Source of the DNA: Dendrobium chrysotoxum | Lineage: Eukaryota; Streptophyta; Magnoliopsida; Asparagales; Orchidaceae | Direction of reading: 5' to 3' | Assembly: GCA_019925795.1 (NCBI GenBank) | Contig: CM034300.1 | Span: 74,627,021 to 74,691,020 of the forward strand | DNA: 64,000 nt | Part shown: piece by piece, positions 11,440-21,808 of the stretch | Layout: every line of letters starts with the position of its first letter | Position numbering within the stretch: the stretch's first letter is position 1 | Program-made: the position numbers and the translations under genes | The notes under the pieces: generated by a model | The model's database searches: none | The model's input: the letters and a program-made list of their open reading frames with translations, nothing else | What the model was told of the DNA's origin: nothing

Positions 11440-12113
11440 TAGGGGTGTCAATATTTGACACGACACGAAAACCCGACTCGAACCCGACCCGATTTCAAAA
11501 CGGGTCGGGTTCGGGTTCCAGGATTCGACCCGTTTGAAAAACGGGTCGGGTTCGGGTTGACCCGTCGGGTTGTCGGGTCAACCCGAAAACCCGTTTACAA
11601 AGGCCTGACCGCACTGCACGATCTGCCCGCGCTCTGCCCCAGGCTTCCAGTGCGCTGCCCAAAGCCTGCCCGCGCGGTCCCGAGGCTGCCCGCTGCTGCC
11701 CTGCCTGCCCACGCGCGCCCGCTGGCCGCTGCTGCCCCGCTCTGCCGCGCGCGCCCGCTGCTGCCCGCTGGCCGCTGCTGCCCCTCCTGCCCGCACGCGC
11801 CCGCGCGCGTCTGCGGCTGCCCGCGCCCGCTGCTGCCCGCGCCCGAGCGCCCGCTGCTGCCCGCGCCCGAGCGCCCTCGCGCCCACTGCTGCCCGCGCCC
11901 GAGCGCCCACTTGCGTCCGCGCCAGCCGCCATCCGCCGTCCCGCCGCCGCAACCGGGTCGGGTCGGGTCAACCCGGCAACCCGACGGGTCGGGTCCGGAT
12001 TCGAGAATCCGACCCGTTTACATATCCGGGTCGGGTTAGGGTCGACCCGTTTGAGCCCGGGTCAATTCCGGGTCAACCCGAACCCGACCCGAAACCCGAT
12101 TTTGACACCCCTA
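11440..12113. mobile_element. hAT MITE with GGGTCGGGTT arms and GC-rich core, 674 bp
   Basis: Terminal repeats are TAGGGGTGTCAA on the left and TTGACACCCCTA on the right. The flanks CCTAGATC (11432-11439) and TCTAGATC (12114-12121) match at 7 of 8 bases, as for a hAT duplication. Both arms are dense arrays of CCCGACCCGAACCCG / GGGTCGGGTTCGGGTT, giving a long imperfect hairpin. The core (about 11605-11950) is an extremely GC-rich array of CTGCCCGCGCCCGAGCGCC-type words. Long open frames on both strands are by-products of this composition. Two relatives lie at 16126-16559 and 62065-62593. Confidence 0.85.
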
Positions 12114-12421
12114 TCTAGATCTCATAGGCAAATGTATCAACAGTTCCAAACAGATTGTACATGAAACAAAGAAATCATGTTGGAACTCACAAGTAAAGAC
12201 ATCGACAGACCCAACGACAATTCGTTGACTTCCGATGAGTGTCTGCTGAGATATATGTTAACTCCGTTAATGAAAGATCATATCATGCAAATTATAAAAT
12301 TTAAATGCTAAATATGTAAATCCGTGTACTTTGGACATAATGTCTATAAATCCCTCTTGATGTTTTTAATGCCTTGAACTTCCCATCGAGTGGTTATAGA
12401 TTTTTGTACTGTGGCTGTGGG
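12114..12421. other. Short intergenic stretch between two MITEs
   Basis: AT-rich sequence without coding signal or clear repeat. Confidence 0.4.
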
Positions 12422-12895
12422 CAGGAGTGTAAATGAGTCGAGCCGAGCTCGAGTCACTTCAAGCTTAAGCTTCAGAATTGATTAATTAATTGAGTTCGAG
12501 CATGAGCTCGAGCTTTATTCTACGAGTTCGAGCCTGCTCACGAGCCAACTCGTTTATTTTGAAAGAGAGAAAATATTTATATTTCTAGCAAATATTATAA
12601 GAAAATGATAAAAGAATAAGAAATTAGAAGAAAAATATGAAGAATCACTTTATATAAGAAAATGAGATGAAATTTATAAATATTTTTAACAACTTTATAC
12701 TTAAATCTTGAATACTAATATATTTTAAGTGTATTTTATATTCATATATTTTAAATAAGTCGGCTCACAAACTAACGAGTTGAGCCAGCACTGGGTCATG
12801 CTTGGCCCATTAGCTCATAGAGTCAACTCACAAGCTATTTATCGAGTCAAGCTCGAGCCAGTTCACAAGTCAGCTCAACTCACTTACACTCCTGC
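12422..12895. mobile_element. hAT-like MITE of the GAGCTCGAG family
   Basis: Ends are CAGGAGTGTAAATGAGT and the complement ACTCACTTACACTCCTG. Arms are rich in GAGCTCGAG/GAGTCGAGC words. The AT-rich middle matches those of 1627-2077 and 49750-50088. No convincing 8-bp duplication was seen, so superfamily assignment rests on similarity to the members with good duplications. Confidence 0.7.
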
Positions 12896-13448
12896 CTAAC
12901 TTTTTAAAAATTAAAAAATTTCAATTTTATTTATTGGTCCCTTTTCTTTTAATCTACATTTGTATTTAGTTAATTTTCCAACAATTCTATTGGAGCGTCA
13001 AATTTATATATTTTACTTTGCTTTATACTTTTATTGCCCGCCGGTTCTCGCTTTCTCTAACACATTTGGCAGCCACATGAGTTATATATAAATAATTTTG
13101 TTATTACATCCCTCAATTAAAATAATTTTATTTATTAAATATCTACACACTGTGACGAGTGTGTTGTTTGTAATGTTGTATATTTAAAATAAATTTAAAA
13201 ATATTTTATGAAAAAAATTAAATATTTATCATCAGATTTTGATAAAAAATAGCTGATTGATTTTCAAATATTTATTAAAATATTAGGTCTGAAATATCCT
13301 TAACCAATTTTAATGAGGATAATGTTAAGAAAATAACACAAACTATTTTTTATAATATTGTTTATGTTTATTATATATAAATGTCTCAATATTTTAATAT
13401 CGCATACATTTCACAACAAATATCTTCATTGTTTTAATTTATCTGTAA
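12896..13448. other. Intergenic AT-rich DNA
   Basis: No gene or clear repeat. TA-rich words predominate. Confidence 0.4.
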
Positions 13449-14388
13449 GGGGCTGTTTGGTTGCCGGAAAAGAAAATACAGTGTAAAATAAATGTAGTGT
13501 ATTCTGAATACTTTGAGACTGTTTGGTTGTCTGCAAAATAAACGCAGGAGAACTGTTTCCCTTATTTGGTTAGGTATATCCAGAATAAAGTAAAAATGAT
13601 ATATTTGTAATATTTTTTTTTGACATTATAACTAGTGTATTTATTTTTCTTGGCGAAGGTGGTGGCCGGCGGTGGCGGTCAAAGGTGGTGGTCGACGGTA
13701 GCCAGAGGTGGTTGCCGGTGGTGGTGGAGGTGGTGGCCGGCTGTGGTGGTCAAAGGTGGTGGTCGACGGTGGCCAGAGGTGGTTGCTGGTGGTGGGGGAG
13801 GTGGTGGCCGACGGTGGCGGTTAAAGGTGGTGGTCGATGGAGGCCAAAGATGGTTGCCGGTGGTGGCCGACGGTGGTGGCCGACGGTGGCGATCAAAGGT
13901 GATGGTCGACGGTGGCTAGATGTGATTGCTGGTGGTGGCGAAGGTGGTGGCCGACAGTGGTGGCCGACGGTGGCGGTTAAAGGTGGTGGTCAACGGAGGC
14001 CAAAGGTGGTTGCCGGTGGTGGCCGGTGGTGGCGGTCAAAGGTGGTGGTCGACGGTGGCCAGAGGTGGTTGTCGGTGGTGGCGGAGATGGTGGCCGACAG
14101 TGGTGGCCAGCGGTGGCAGTCAAAGGTGGTGGCCAGAGGTGGCGGAGGTGGTGGCCGGCAGTCGGAGGTGGCCGACAAGGGGTTGCAATGCCCTTGAGTT
14201 TGCAATGTATTTAGAAGTCGCCCAAATTGGAGGAATTCTAAATGCACCAAAAATGAACTAGAACGGAATACACTGCATTTGTTTTACTTTACATTGAATT
14301 TACTTTTCATCCAATCAAACACCAAAATTCTCAAAACTCTTGCATTTGAATTACTTTACACTCTAAATGCAGCAAACCAAACAGCCCC
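13449..14388. mobile_element. PIF/Harbinger-like non-autonomous element with G-rich minisatellite core
   Basis: Perfect 14-bp terminal inverted repeats GGGGCTGTTTGGTT are flanked by TAA on both sides (13446-13448 and 14389-14391). Subterminal regions are AT-rich and contain TTTACA/TGTAAA words on both arms. The central 540 bp is a GGT-rich minisatellite. There is no transposase. Open frames across the core, on both strands, encode only repetitive Gly/Arg/Val/Trp or Pro/Thr strings and are not genes. Confidence 0.88.
13655..14195 (+). repeat. GGTGGTGGCCGGCGGTGGCGG-type minisatellite
   Basis: Degenerate tandem repetition of words such as GGTGGTGGCC, GGTGGCGGTCAAAGGTGGT and GGTCGACGGTGGCC. Larger units of about 60-100 bp recur several times. 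The plus strand has very many GG and GGTGG runs, so two-tetrad G-quadruplexes are conceivable. It lies wholly inside the Harbinger-like element. Confidence 0.9.
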
Positions 14389-14490
14389 TAAATCAAAATC
14401 ATGTAACGTTATATTATATATTTATAATAAAAATGCTATATGAATTTTTTAAATCCACTCCAAGAAAAATATCATCAAAAATGACGAATT

Positions 14491-14665
14491 ACGACTTCGT
14501 TTGGGATAGCTTTCTTACTACTTTATTTTTTAAAATGTAACCAAAATTTTTATTTGGTTGCTACTTTTATCGTTTTTAAAAAAATTTGTGCTAGAAAACT
14601 ACTTTCTACAAGATTTAAAAAAGTTAGTTTTTTCTGTAACAACTTTATAAAGCAATAAAAAGAAG
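14491..14665. mobile_element. Long-type Tourist-like MITE, right end lost
   Basis: The left end GACTTCGTTTGGGATAGC is followed by the same AT-rich interior order (ACTTTATTTTTTAAA, TTTATTTGG, GTGCTAGAAAA, AACTTTATAAAGC) as the complete long-type copy at 63338-63536. The right terminal repeat is missing. Confidence 0.65.
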
Positions 14666-14830
14666 AATTACATAAAAGAAAAACAAACAATAGAAACCAA
14701 AGGAAGAAGAAGAAGAAGAAATCAAAGGAGAATGGCATATAGACTTTCATTAATTTGTTAGGGAATGGCACAACAATATTTTTCTACTCATGACTACTCT
14801 CATTCATTTCACTCTTCCACCAATCTCTAA

Positions 14831-14949
14831 GGCTTCGTTTGGGTCGATTTTTTTATTACTTCTTAAAATAAAATTTTAATACAAAAATTTAAATTTTTTA
14901 CTAAAATTATGTTTTAAAAAGTAATACAAAAATCGTCCCAAACAAAACC
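14831..14949. mobile_element. Tourist-like MITE, TSD TAA
   Basis: GGCTTCGTTTGGGTCG at the left and the complement of CGTCCCAAACAAAACC at the right, with TAA at 14828-14830 and 14950-14952. It is a direct neighbour of the next MITE, which uses the same TAA. Confidence 0.88.
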
Positions 14950-14952
14950 TAA

Positions 14953-15081
14953 GTCTTTATTTGGGACAGCTTTCGTACTGTTTTATATAGTTATTTTATA
15001 ATACAAAAATTTTTTAAACTAAAAGTTTTCTACTTAAAAATTGTTTTAAAAAACAGTAAGAAATTTGTCCCAAATGAGATC
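14953..15081. mobile_element. Tourist-like MITE sharing its target site with its neighbour
   Basis: The left end GTCTTTATTTGGGACAGC starts directly after the TAA that closes the previous MITE. The right end TTTGTCCCAAATGAGATC is followed by TTA. Inner arms pair (CTTTCGTACTGTTTTA / TAAAAAACAGTAAGAAA). Confidence 0.82.
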
Positions 15082-16125
15082 TTAATCATATGAATAAGTT
15101 TTGTTCCCGTATTGATCCACATATGTTTGGCTCATGCTTCTCAAGAGAATAAGCTAATCCTCAAGGTTAAGGTTGGGATGTGTTGTACATAACTCATCAT
15201 CAAAAATTCACATTGAGTCATGTGTTTGAAGCTCGTCCAATGATATAAGATGCTCCCATTAGGATTTTTTTTATTATCATAGAGGAGTTTATGTGATTAA
15301 AGGATAGGAAGTGACCCACCGTTGCTTAGTTTGATTGGTGGGCGAGTAAAGTTGAGAACCCCCCAACCCGTTCTCGATTCCCCTCGAGCGACAGCGCCTC
15401 TTAAGTGAGGCCCAATCAAGTGCGGGCCAGAGGTTTCTGAGGTGGGTGCCTCTTCTAGGTCAACCGAGGATTAGTCATACCGCCAAGCGCCCTTTCAGGG
15501 GTGGCAGCGGGTGGATACCTCGTCCCATTCTAGTAGTTAATGTTAAGATAATGTTTATCTATTTACTATTTAATGTGTAGTTGTGCTTGGGCAAGGCTAT
15601 CGCGGAGATTTCTTAAACCTAGTCCCATTCTAGTAACAATCATGCACTTATGTTGAATTAGAGATTTGACCAATACATTATTGAATAGAAAGAGGGGCTT
15701 GATCGTATAATAAAAGAATATACAGATGTGTTGTAAGAGATTTCTTCCCGAGGAAAAAATTTGGGTCACTATTTTGAGTCATCCATGATGTAAAATCATA
15801 AATATTATTCAAGGCTCTATCTTTCACCTCAAACTGATTGACCATTTCTTAATGATGAATAGTACTTACAAGAAGTTTGGTGCCAAGCTTATTCAATAAT
15901 GCTTTCCAATAAATGCTCAGGAAGGTGTAGTCATCGTTTGAAACCATCATCTTTGGAATTTCACAAAGATGAAATATATATTTTTAGATGAAAAAGGATG
16001 TTATAGACACTATGAAAAGCTATGAGTGTCATATTTTAATATAAATATATATGATAACCAATCGATGATGAATCGATGATTATAATTATTGATTTTCCTT
16101 AAGTTTGTGGTAGTTGGGTGATAAG
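15082..16125. other. Intergenic DNA with a possible SINE
   Basis: No gene. The stretch 15310-15640 is GC-richer and is listed as a SINE candidate. The remainder is AT-rich and unassigned. Confidence 0.4.
15310..15640 (+). mobile_element. Candidate tRNA-derived SINE
   Basis: A GC-richer island contains a loose A-box-like TAGTTTGATTGGTGGG (about 15329-15344). Roughly 35 bp later comes a loose B-box-like GTTCTCGATTCCCC (about 15370-15383). This spacing is typical of RNA polymerase III promoters in SINEs. GTCCCATTCTAGTA occurs twice (about 15523 and 15622). No poly(A)/poly(T) tail or target duplication is clear, so this is tentative. Confidence 0.3.
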
Positions 16126-16559
16126 TAGGGGTGTCAATATTTGACACGACATGAAAACCCGACTCGAACCCGACCCGAAAAACCTGACTCGAACCCGACC
16201 CGAGCCCTAAACGGGTCGGGTTCGGGTTCAGGAATTCGACCCGTTTGGAAAACGGGTCGGGTTCAGGTTGACCCGACGGGTTGCCGGGTCAACCCAAAAA
16301 CCTGTTTAAAAGCCTGCCCGCGAAGCCTGCCCGCCCTGCCCCACTCGCGCCCGCGCTGCCCGAACTCACGCTCGCTGCCCGAGCGCCCGCCCGCGTTCGG
16401 CCACCTGCACCCGTTCCGGGTCGGGTCGGGTCAACCCGCCAACCCGCCGGGTCGGGTCCGGGTCCGATTTTCTGACCCGTTTCCCTACCCGGGTCGGGTT
16501 AGTGTCAACCCGTTTAGAGCGCGGGTCATTTTGGGTTCGACCCGAAACCCGATTTTTGA
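16126..16559. mobile_element. hAT MITE of the GGGTCGGGTT family, right terminus deleted
   Basis: Starts TAGGGGTGTCAATATTTG exactly like 11440-12113 and shares the CCCGACCCG arms and a GC-rich CTGCCCGC core, here much shorter. The right arm stops at CCCGATTTTTGA and lacks CACCCCTA. GTGATAAG precedes the left end, and TGATAAG follows where the right end should be. Confidence 0.82.
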
Positions 16560-17613
16560 TAAGCTACATTATCATGTCTTCTCAAGCTGTAGTGGGTATG
16601 GCAATGGTTTTAAGAGACCGGTGCGAACGTCTAACATTTGGTGTCTTGATAAATTGAGTAACTCTATACAAATTTGATGATATCCTATATTAATTGTGGG
16701 CAATAAAAATACTCTTAGATAGATTATATCACCATCTTTGTGGATATTTGAAAGAGCACCATCAAATGTGTTGAATTTTATAGATTTGTATTCAATTCTA
16801 AACTCAAAATTGCATAATTTGATTAAGAATCTTTCATTTTTCTAGTGCTTGTATGACCTAAGAGATCATCTCTAAGTACTCTTTTGGCCGATGAGTATGG
16901 TAAATTTTGAACTAATGCCACTTGGATGTAGCTTATGTTGAAAAGCTACCCGGCATAAGTAGATTCATGTTGCATGCAAGAATTTACTTTTTTTTTTCAT
17001 AGAAGACGGTCGATTAGTTATATTGATGGAGAATAGTGTTGATGTCGATCGCAAATGTGTCGGTGTTAGCTATGAATGGTTTAGTAAAGTCGGGAGGCAT
17101 GAGCACCAGTGCAAATATGGTCTACCATTTAATGAAATTTTTGTAATGAAAAAGAAAAATAAATGCAAGTGATTGAAACTGCTTCCTCTATTAGGAGGTA
17201 GGCCCCTCATTTCATGGAAAAATTTATACTCTTTTTTTTTTCTTAGAATAATATTGCCCGAGAGTTTATGTAAGCTCTATAAATAGTATTAGAATATAAT
17301 AAGAACATGTAGTTCAATTGACATTAAAAATAAGAGGAAATTCTTCTCTTATTGGGTGGAGTTTGGTCACTAACCGTTGACCTTAATTGGTGGGAAATTG
17401 TAAATGAATCTTAAGTGATTCTTGAGAGAGAATAAGGTCATACATCTGTGCTTATTTTTCAGTTTATTGTCCTTCACTTATGGCATTTTCTCTCTTTCAA
17501 ATATGTCCATCATATTCCCCTACATCCTAAATATCACTTAAGGCCAACTGTCATCACCCAAAATCATCAAAATAAATTTGAAATCCTCTTTAAGGCTATG
17601 AATCAAGACACCA
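16560..17613. other. Intergenic AT-rich DNA
   Basis: No gene or clear repeat recognised. Confidence 0.4.
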
Positions 17614-17908
17614 TATGGGTGCAAACGAGTCGAGTCAAGCTCGAGTCAAGCCTAACTCGAGCTCGACTCGTTGTACAAAGCTCGAGTCGAGCTCAAAAGA
17701 CGAGCTCGAGCTCGACTCGTCCCACTTCAAACGGTTCGTCAAGCTGCTTGATTCCGCAAGCTGCTCGACGAGTAATTAAATCGAGCCTTCTGCGGTTCAA
17801 ACTCGAGCTCTAAATTCTACTCGAACTCAAGCTTGAAACTCAACAAGCTCGACTCGCGAGCTCGTTAAAGAGTCGAGCTTGAGCCGACTCGGCTCACTTG
17901 CACCCCTA
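17614..17908. mobile_element. hAT-like MITE of the GAGCTCGAG family, 295 bp
   Basis: The left end TATGGGTGCAAACGAGTCGAG pairs with the right end CTCACTTGCACCCCTA. The arms are almost entirely GAGTCGAGC/GAGCTCGAGTC words, and a short unrelated core lies near 17720-17770. Flanks AGACACCA and GTCCACCA share only the last five bases, so the target duplication is decayed. Confidence 0.72.
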
Positions 17909-18984
17909 GTCCACCATCATCCTCTTGATTCCTCTTCCTCTCATAAGACCAGCCATCACCAGCCCAATTGTAAAGCCCACTGATGATTCTTCTTTCCAAA
18001 AAACTAAAGAAACAGCCCAATTGAGGCCTAATATTGCCGTGCCAAAATAGGAAGCCTGTGGGTGAACCCAAACCAAACTAGCACAGAAAACCAAATCAAA
18101 CCAGAGTAAAAACTAAAACTGATATTCTAATTATAATAAAAATTAATTATTTAATTAAATTATATTTTTAAACTTAAAATATTTATATTACATCTTGATT
18201 TTTCAAATATACCTAAGATATTTCTTTTGCATAAGTTCATTAGATGTAAACTAATAAGTCGAATATGAAATAAATGTTTAGGCATCTTATCAAACATCAA
18301 AAACATTAGGCATGAATGCAATTATATTTGATACATCACTAGATAATTCCTTAATCTAGCACACATTTTGATGCAAATACACAAATAAAAAAATTTTAGA
18401 TTTAACTTTAGGGCCATTCAAACTTTGTTTTCAAAAATCTCAAGAATAAAAACAAAGGATTGCATGAGATGGATCCATCAACATCAAATTTGTATTGATC
18501 TGAGACCAAATGGGCCCAAATGAAGGACTTTAAGCATATTTTTTAACTCCATAATAATGTTTAAGAGATTAAATGAAGTTCAAATTATGGGTGCTTATAG
18601 TTCAAATGGGCATCTCAACACTTAAATGATTATAGAATGGTCTATAATTAAGAAAATTAATATAGGTCATCTGATAGAATGTTTGGAGATTTTAAATAAA
18701 ATAATCAAATAATCACTGTAAATTATAAATAGACATGCATTTTTCATGTGTGAAAGAGATCTGAAATGGGAGAGAGCTTAGATATCTAAATATTTCTAAA
18801 GTTATGCCTGGCAATAAACACTTGGGATATTCATCAGGAGCCACCTTGGTCTGAATTTTGGCTCCCAAATATCATCTTATGCCTATTGACATTTGTCATT
18901 ATCTAGTTATGGCCGCCCAATACCAATGTACGTCATTGCCCAATGATTATCTTCTAAAATTGTCAACAAATGTCAATGACCATC
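17909..18984. other. Intergenic AT-rich DNA
   Basis: No gene recognised. Overlapping short open frames near 17865-18094 have no recognisable domain. Confidence 0.4.
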
Positions 18985-20146
18985 ATCATTTAAATAGGTT
19001 CGATGATGGTGGTCGAGCGGTGAAGGTTCGGAAATGACAGTTGATCGATGAAGTTCATATGGCGATGGTGCTTAGGTGGGGCTCCGAGATTTCGATCCTT
19101 TGAGCTTTATTGAGTCTCTAGGAAAGTTCCAAGCTCCAAGTCCTTCTCCTCTCATGTAGAGAGTGGGGGCCCAGGGGTGCAAATGAGTCAAGTTGAGCTC
19201 AAGTCATCCATAACTCGAACTTGACTCTCGAGCCAAATCCCGAGCTCGAACTTAAGCTCGAACATGAGTCAAGCTCAAGCTCGACTCACGGCAGTGGATG
19301 TCGGCTTGAAGCCAGCTCGCGAGCCTTATTGATTTCACGTATGCGGCCTGCTTCTGCTTCAAACTTCCGCGATTCAGCCTTCCGCATACGCTCCCGCACT
19401 TCCTCATCCAAGCACGTCCAAGCCTGCGCCCACATAGTTCCGTCTTCCACGTCCTAGCCCGCCCTCGCGATTCTGCCTTCCGCTTTCCATCTTCCGCCTT
19501 CCTCCTTCGGCTTTTGCAGTTCCGCTTTCACACTCAAGGTGCTCGACGAATAATCGAGTAAAGCATTATATGGATCGAAACTCTAGCTTGAACTTCTGCT
19601 CAAGCTCAAAACTCGATAAGCTCGACTCACGAGCTCATTAACTAGTTGAGTTCGTGCTGGCTCGACTCATTTGCACCCCTATGAAGGCCTATTCATAGCT
19701 TTTTTAAAGGCATGCCCTGTAAATATGCCAAAAATCCATAACACTCCATTGGACGGCCCAGATTAATTTCATTAATCATAAAGCATTTGTTCAATATTTA
19801 GGTGCATTTTTAATGTTAGAATTAAGTACTCTTAGGCACATTAGATTTTTCTCATCGAGATGCCCAATTAGATTATAAGCATCCCAAATTTGGGAATCAT
19901 TTGGTCATCCAATTAGCCTCATGATGTTTCTTATTATATTTTCAACCCTTGATTTGGGCTCATATGGGGTCGGATTGGACCATTTTTTATGTCATTGAAT
20001 TCGTCTAGTCAAGACATTCTTTTCGACTATAAACTTGCTAAAATCAGAGTCCATATGATCCTGAATTTAATTTTGAAAATCTTCAATTTAAATATGCATT
20101 GAGATTCATGCCTGATCAAATCGATTTTTTTTGTAATGTATCAAGT
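18985..20146 (+). mobile_element. Decayed LTR related to the 54584-61343 element, interrupted by a MITE
   Basis: After removing the MITE at 19172-19681, the sequence follows the same order as the intact LTRs. It has CTATTCATAG, then GCCCTGTAAATA, GGACGGCC, TTCGACTATAAACTTGCT, GATCCTGAATTTAATTTT and TGCCTGATCAAATCGA, ending near TGTATCA at 20145. Divergence is high but the order is preserved. The left limit is approximate. Confidence 0.6.
19172..19681. mobile_element. hAT MITE of the GAGCTCGAG family inserted in an old LTR
   Basis: Ends CAGGGGTGCAAATGAGTC and CTCATTTGCACCCCTA are flanked by TGGGGGCC (19164-19171) and TGAAGGCC (19682-19689), matching at 6 of 8 bases. Arms consist of GAGCTCGA/TCGAACTTGA words. 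The core (19320-19530) is a CTTCCGC/CCTTCCG-rich block with no arm motif. Confidence 0.78.
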
Positions 20147-20513
20147 ATAATTTCTTACAAACATCAATAAATAAATAAAACTAAAAAAACAAATATAAAT
20201 TTAATAAAAATGTAGTATAGTACATGTCACTCACCAAACCACATAATAAGATATATTAATAACAGCTTTCTTATGTTATATATTTTCAAACATTTTCCAA
20301 ACATAATGATAGCAGTGCCATATTTCAAAAAAAAAAAAAAAGTACCAAATATCAATCTCTAGATTCATGAATAAAGAAAATCAAAAGCAATTAAAATTTT
20401 GGTAAAAAAACTTTCAACAACTTGCTACATACAAATAAAAATAAATTCTCTATATTTTAAGACTTATTTAAAATTATATGATAGAAAAATTAACTACACA
20501 ATCTCTCATTAAA
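20147..20513. other. Unassigned AT-rich DNA
   Basis: No gene. Poly(A) and AT-rich words only. Confidence 0.4.
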
Positions 20514-20713
20514 GACCTGTTTGCGACAACTTTTTTATTATTTTATTTTTTAAATTACATTCATAATTTTATTTGGCTATTTCTTTCTCGTTGCATTAAA
20601 AAAAATTTATGCTAAAAAATTATTTATTGCAATAATTCTCAAAAAAATTAATTTACTCATAATAATTTTATAATCAACTTTACAAAAAAATACAGCTGTC
20701 CTAAACATACCCT
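20514..20713. mobile_element. Long-type Tourist-like MITE, diverged
   Basis: GACCTGTTTGCGACAAC at the left and TGTCCTAAACATACC at the right, with the AT-rich interior order of the 63338-63536 copy. A TTA follows the right end. Boundaries are approximate to a few bases. Confidence 0.6.
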
Positions 20714-21808
20714 TAATTAAGACGAAATTCTACTAAAATTTTGTCTAAAGCCAATTAAGGACAAACTAGCCGTTAAAAAAATTTAAAAATAAATGATGTG
20801 GTTTTTCTACTCCACCCTTTATCTTGTGGCTCTATCTTTAATTATTTATATATATATTTTCTTAACTTTTTCCACTTATTATATTATATTATATATATAG
20901 ATATATAATTTTTTATAAATTTCAAGCAAATTTAAAATCATTAAGCCTTAGCTTGATAAAAAATTTACGCTCACATAAGAAAAATATTTAGAATTTATTT
21001 TGAGATAATTCATCTTAAAATAAATTTGAAGATTTTAAAGCTTGTTATGACAAAAAAAATTAATTAGGAAAATCTAAAATAATTTTTCTCATAAAAATTA
21101 ATAAAGAGAAAATATTTAATAAAACTAATAAAATTTATTAGATTCAATATTTTTTATATGTAATTAAAAGTTAATATTGAAATTCACAATAAAAGCTCAA
21201 ATCATTTATTTGTTCGGTTTGCCAAATTTCTAATGATTTTATCATGATATGTGCAAACACACATATTTAGTTTTGTAAATAATTAAGATTTGAGAGTTAT
21301 GTATAAAATTCATAAGAAAATCATGCAAACATATACACATCCTGTGAATGATTAACTTATATTTTACAAGGGAAAATTTTGGGTAAATATGTTAACTAAA
21401 TTTCAATTATGAACAAAATTATTGCATTTATTTTTTACTTAGTATAAAATATGAGTAATTAGTGACAATATTTATTACACTTATTGTGAGCTAGAATATT
21501 CATGATTACATCTAGGCGTATGAAGATCTAACTCATATACAGATAAAAGAATATTATAAGATATGGCAAATTTTCTTATGTGAAAACTCAAAAAAGAAAA
21601 AAATCATAAGGCTTAGCCCAATTAAAAAAATTACACTAATTTGTGTTGTAGTTTACAAATGATATTTTTGTTGCAATCTGGGAGACTGACTTTGTGGTTT
21701 GATGATTATAAATATTTTTTTATGTTTATTTACTTATTCCTACTTTTACATATGGATATTTTTCATGTGTGTCACTAACCATTTCAGGTTCAACATACAC
21801 TGATAGTG
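20714..21808. other. Unassigned AT-rich DNA
   Basis: Very AT-rich, no gene or repeat boundary recognised. Confidence 0.4.

Noticed and set aside
11455..12039. Open frames of 194, 158 and 124 codons on both strands
   Set aside because: They lie in the GC-rich core and arms of a hAT MITE. Long frames on both strands of a GC-rich repeat are a composition effect, and the residues are repeated Pro/Arg/Ala words.
13635..14261. Several overlapping frames encoding Gly/Trp/Arg/Val repeats
   Set aside because: By-product of the GGT-rich minisatellite; all frames of the repeat stay open and none has a domain or start context.
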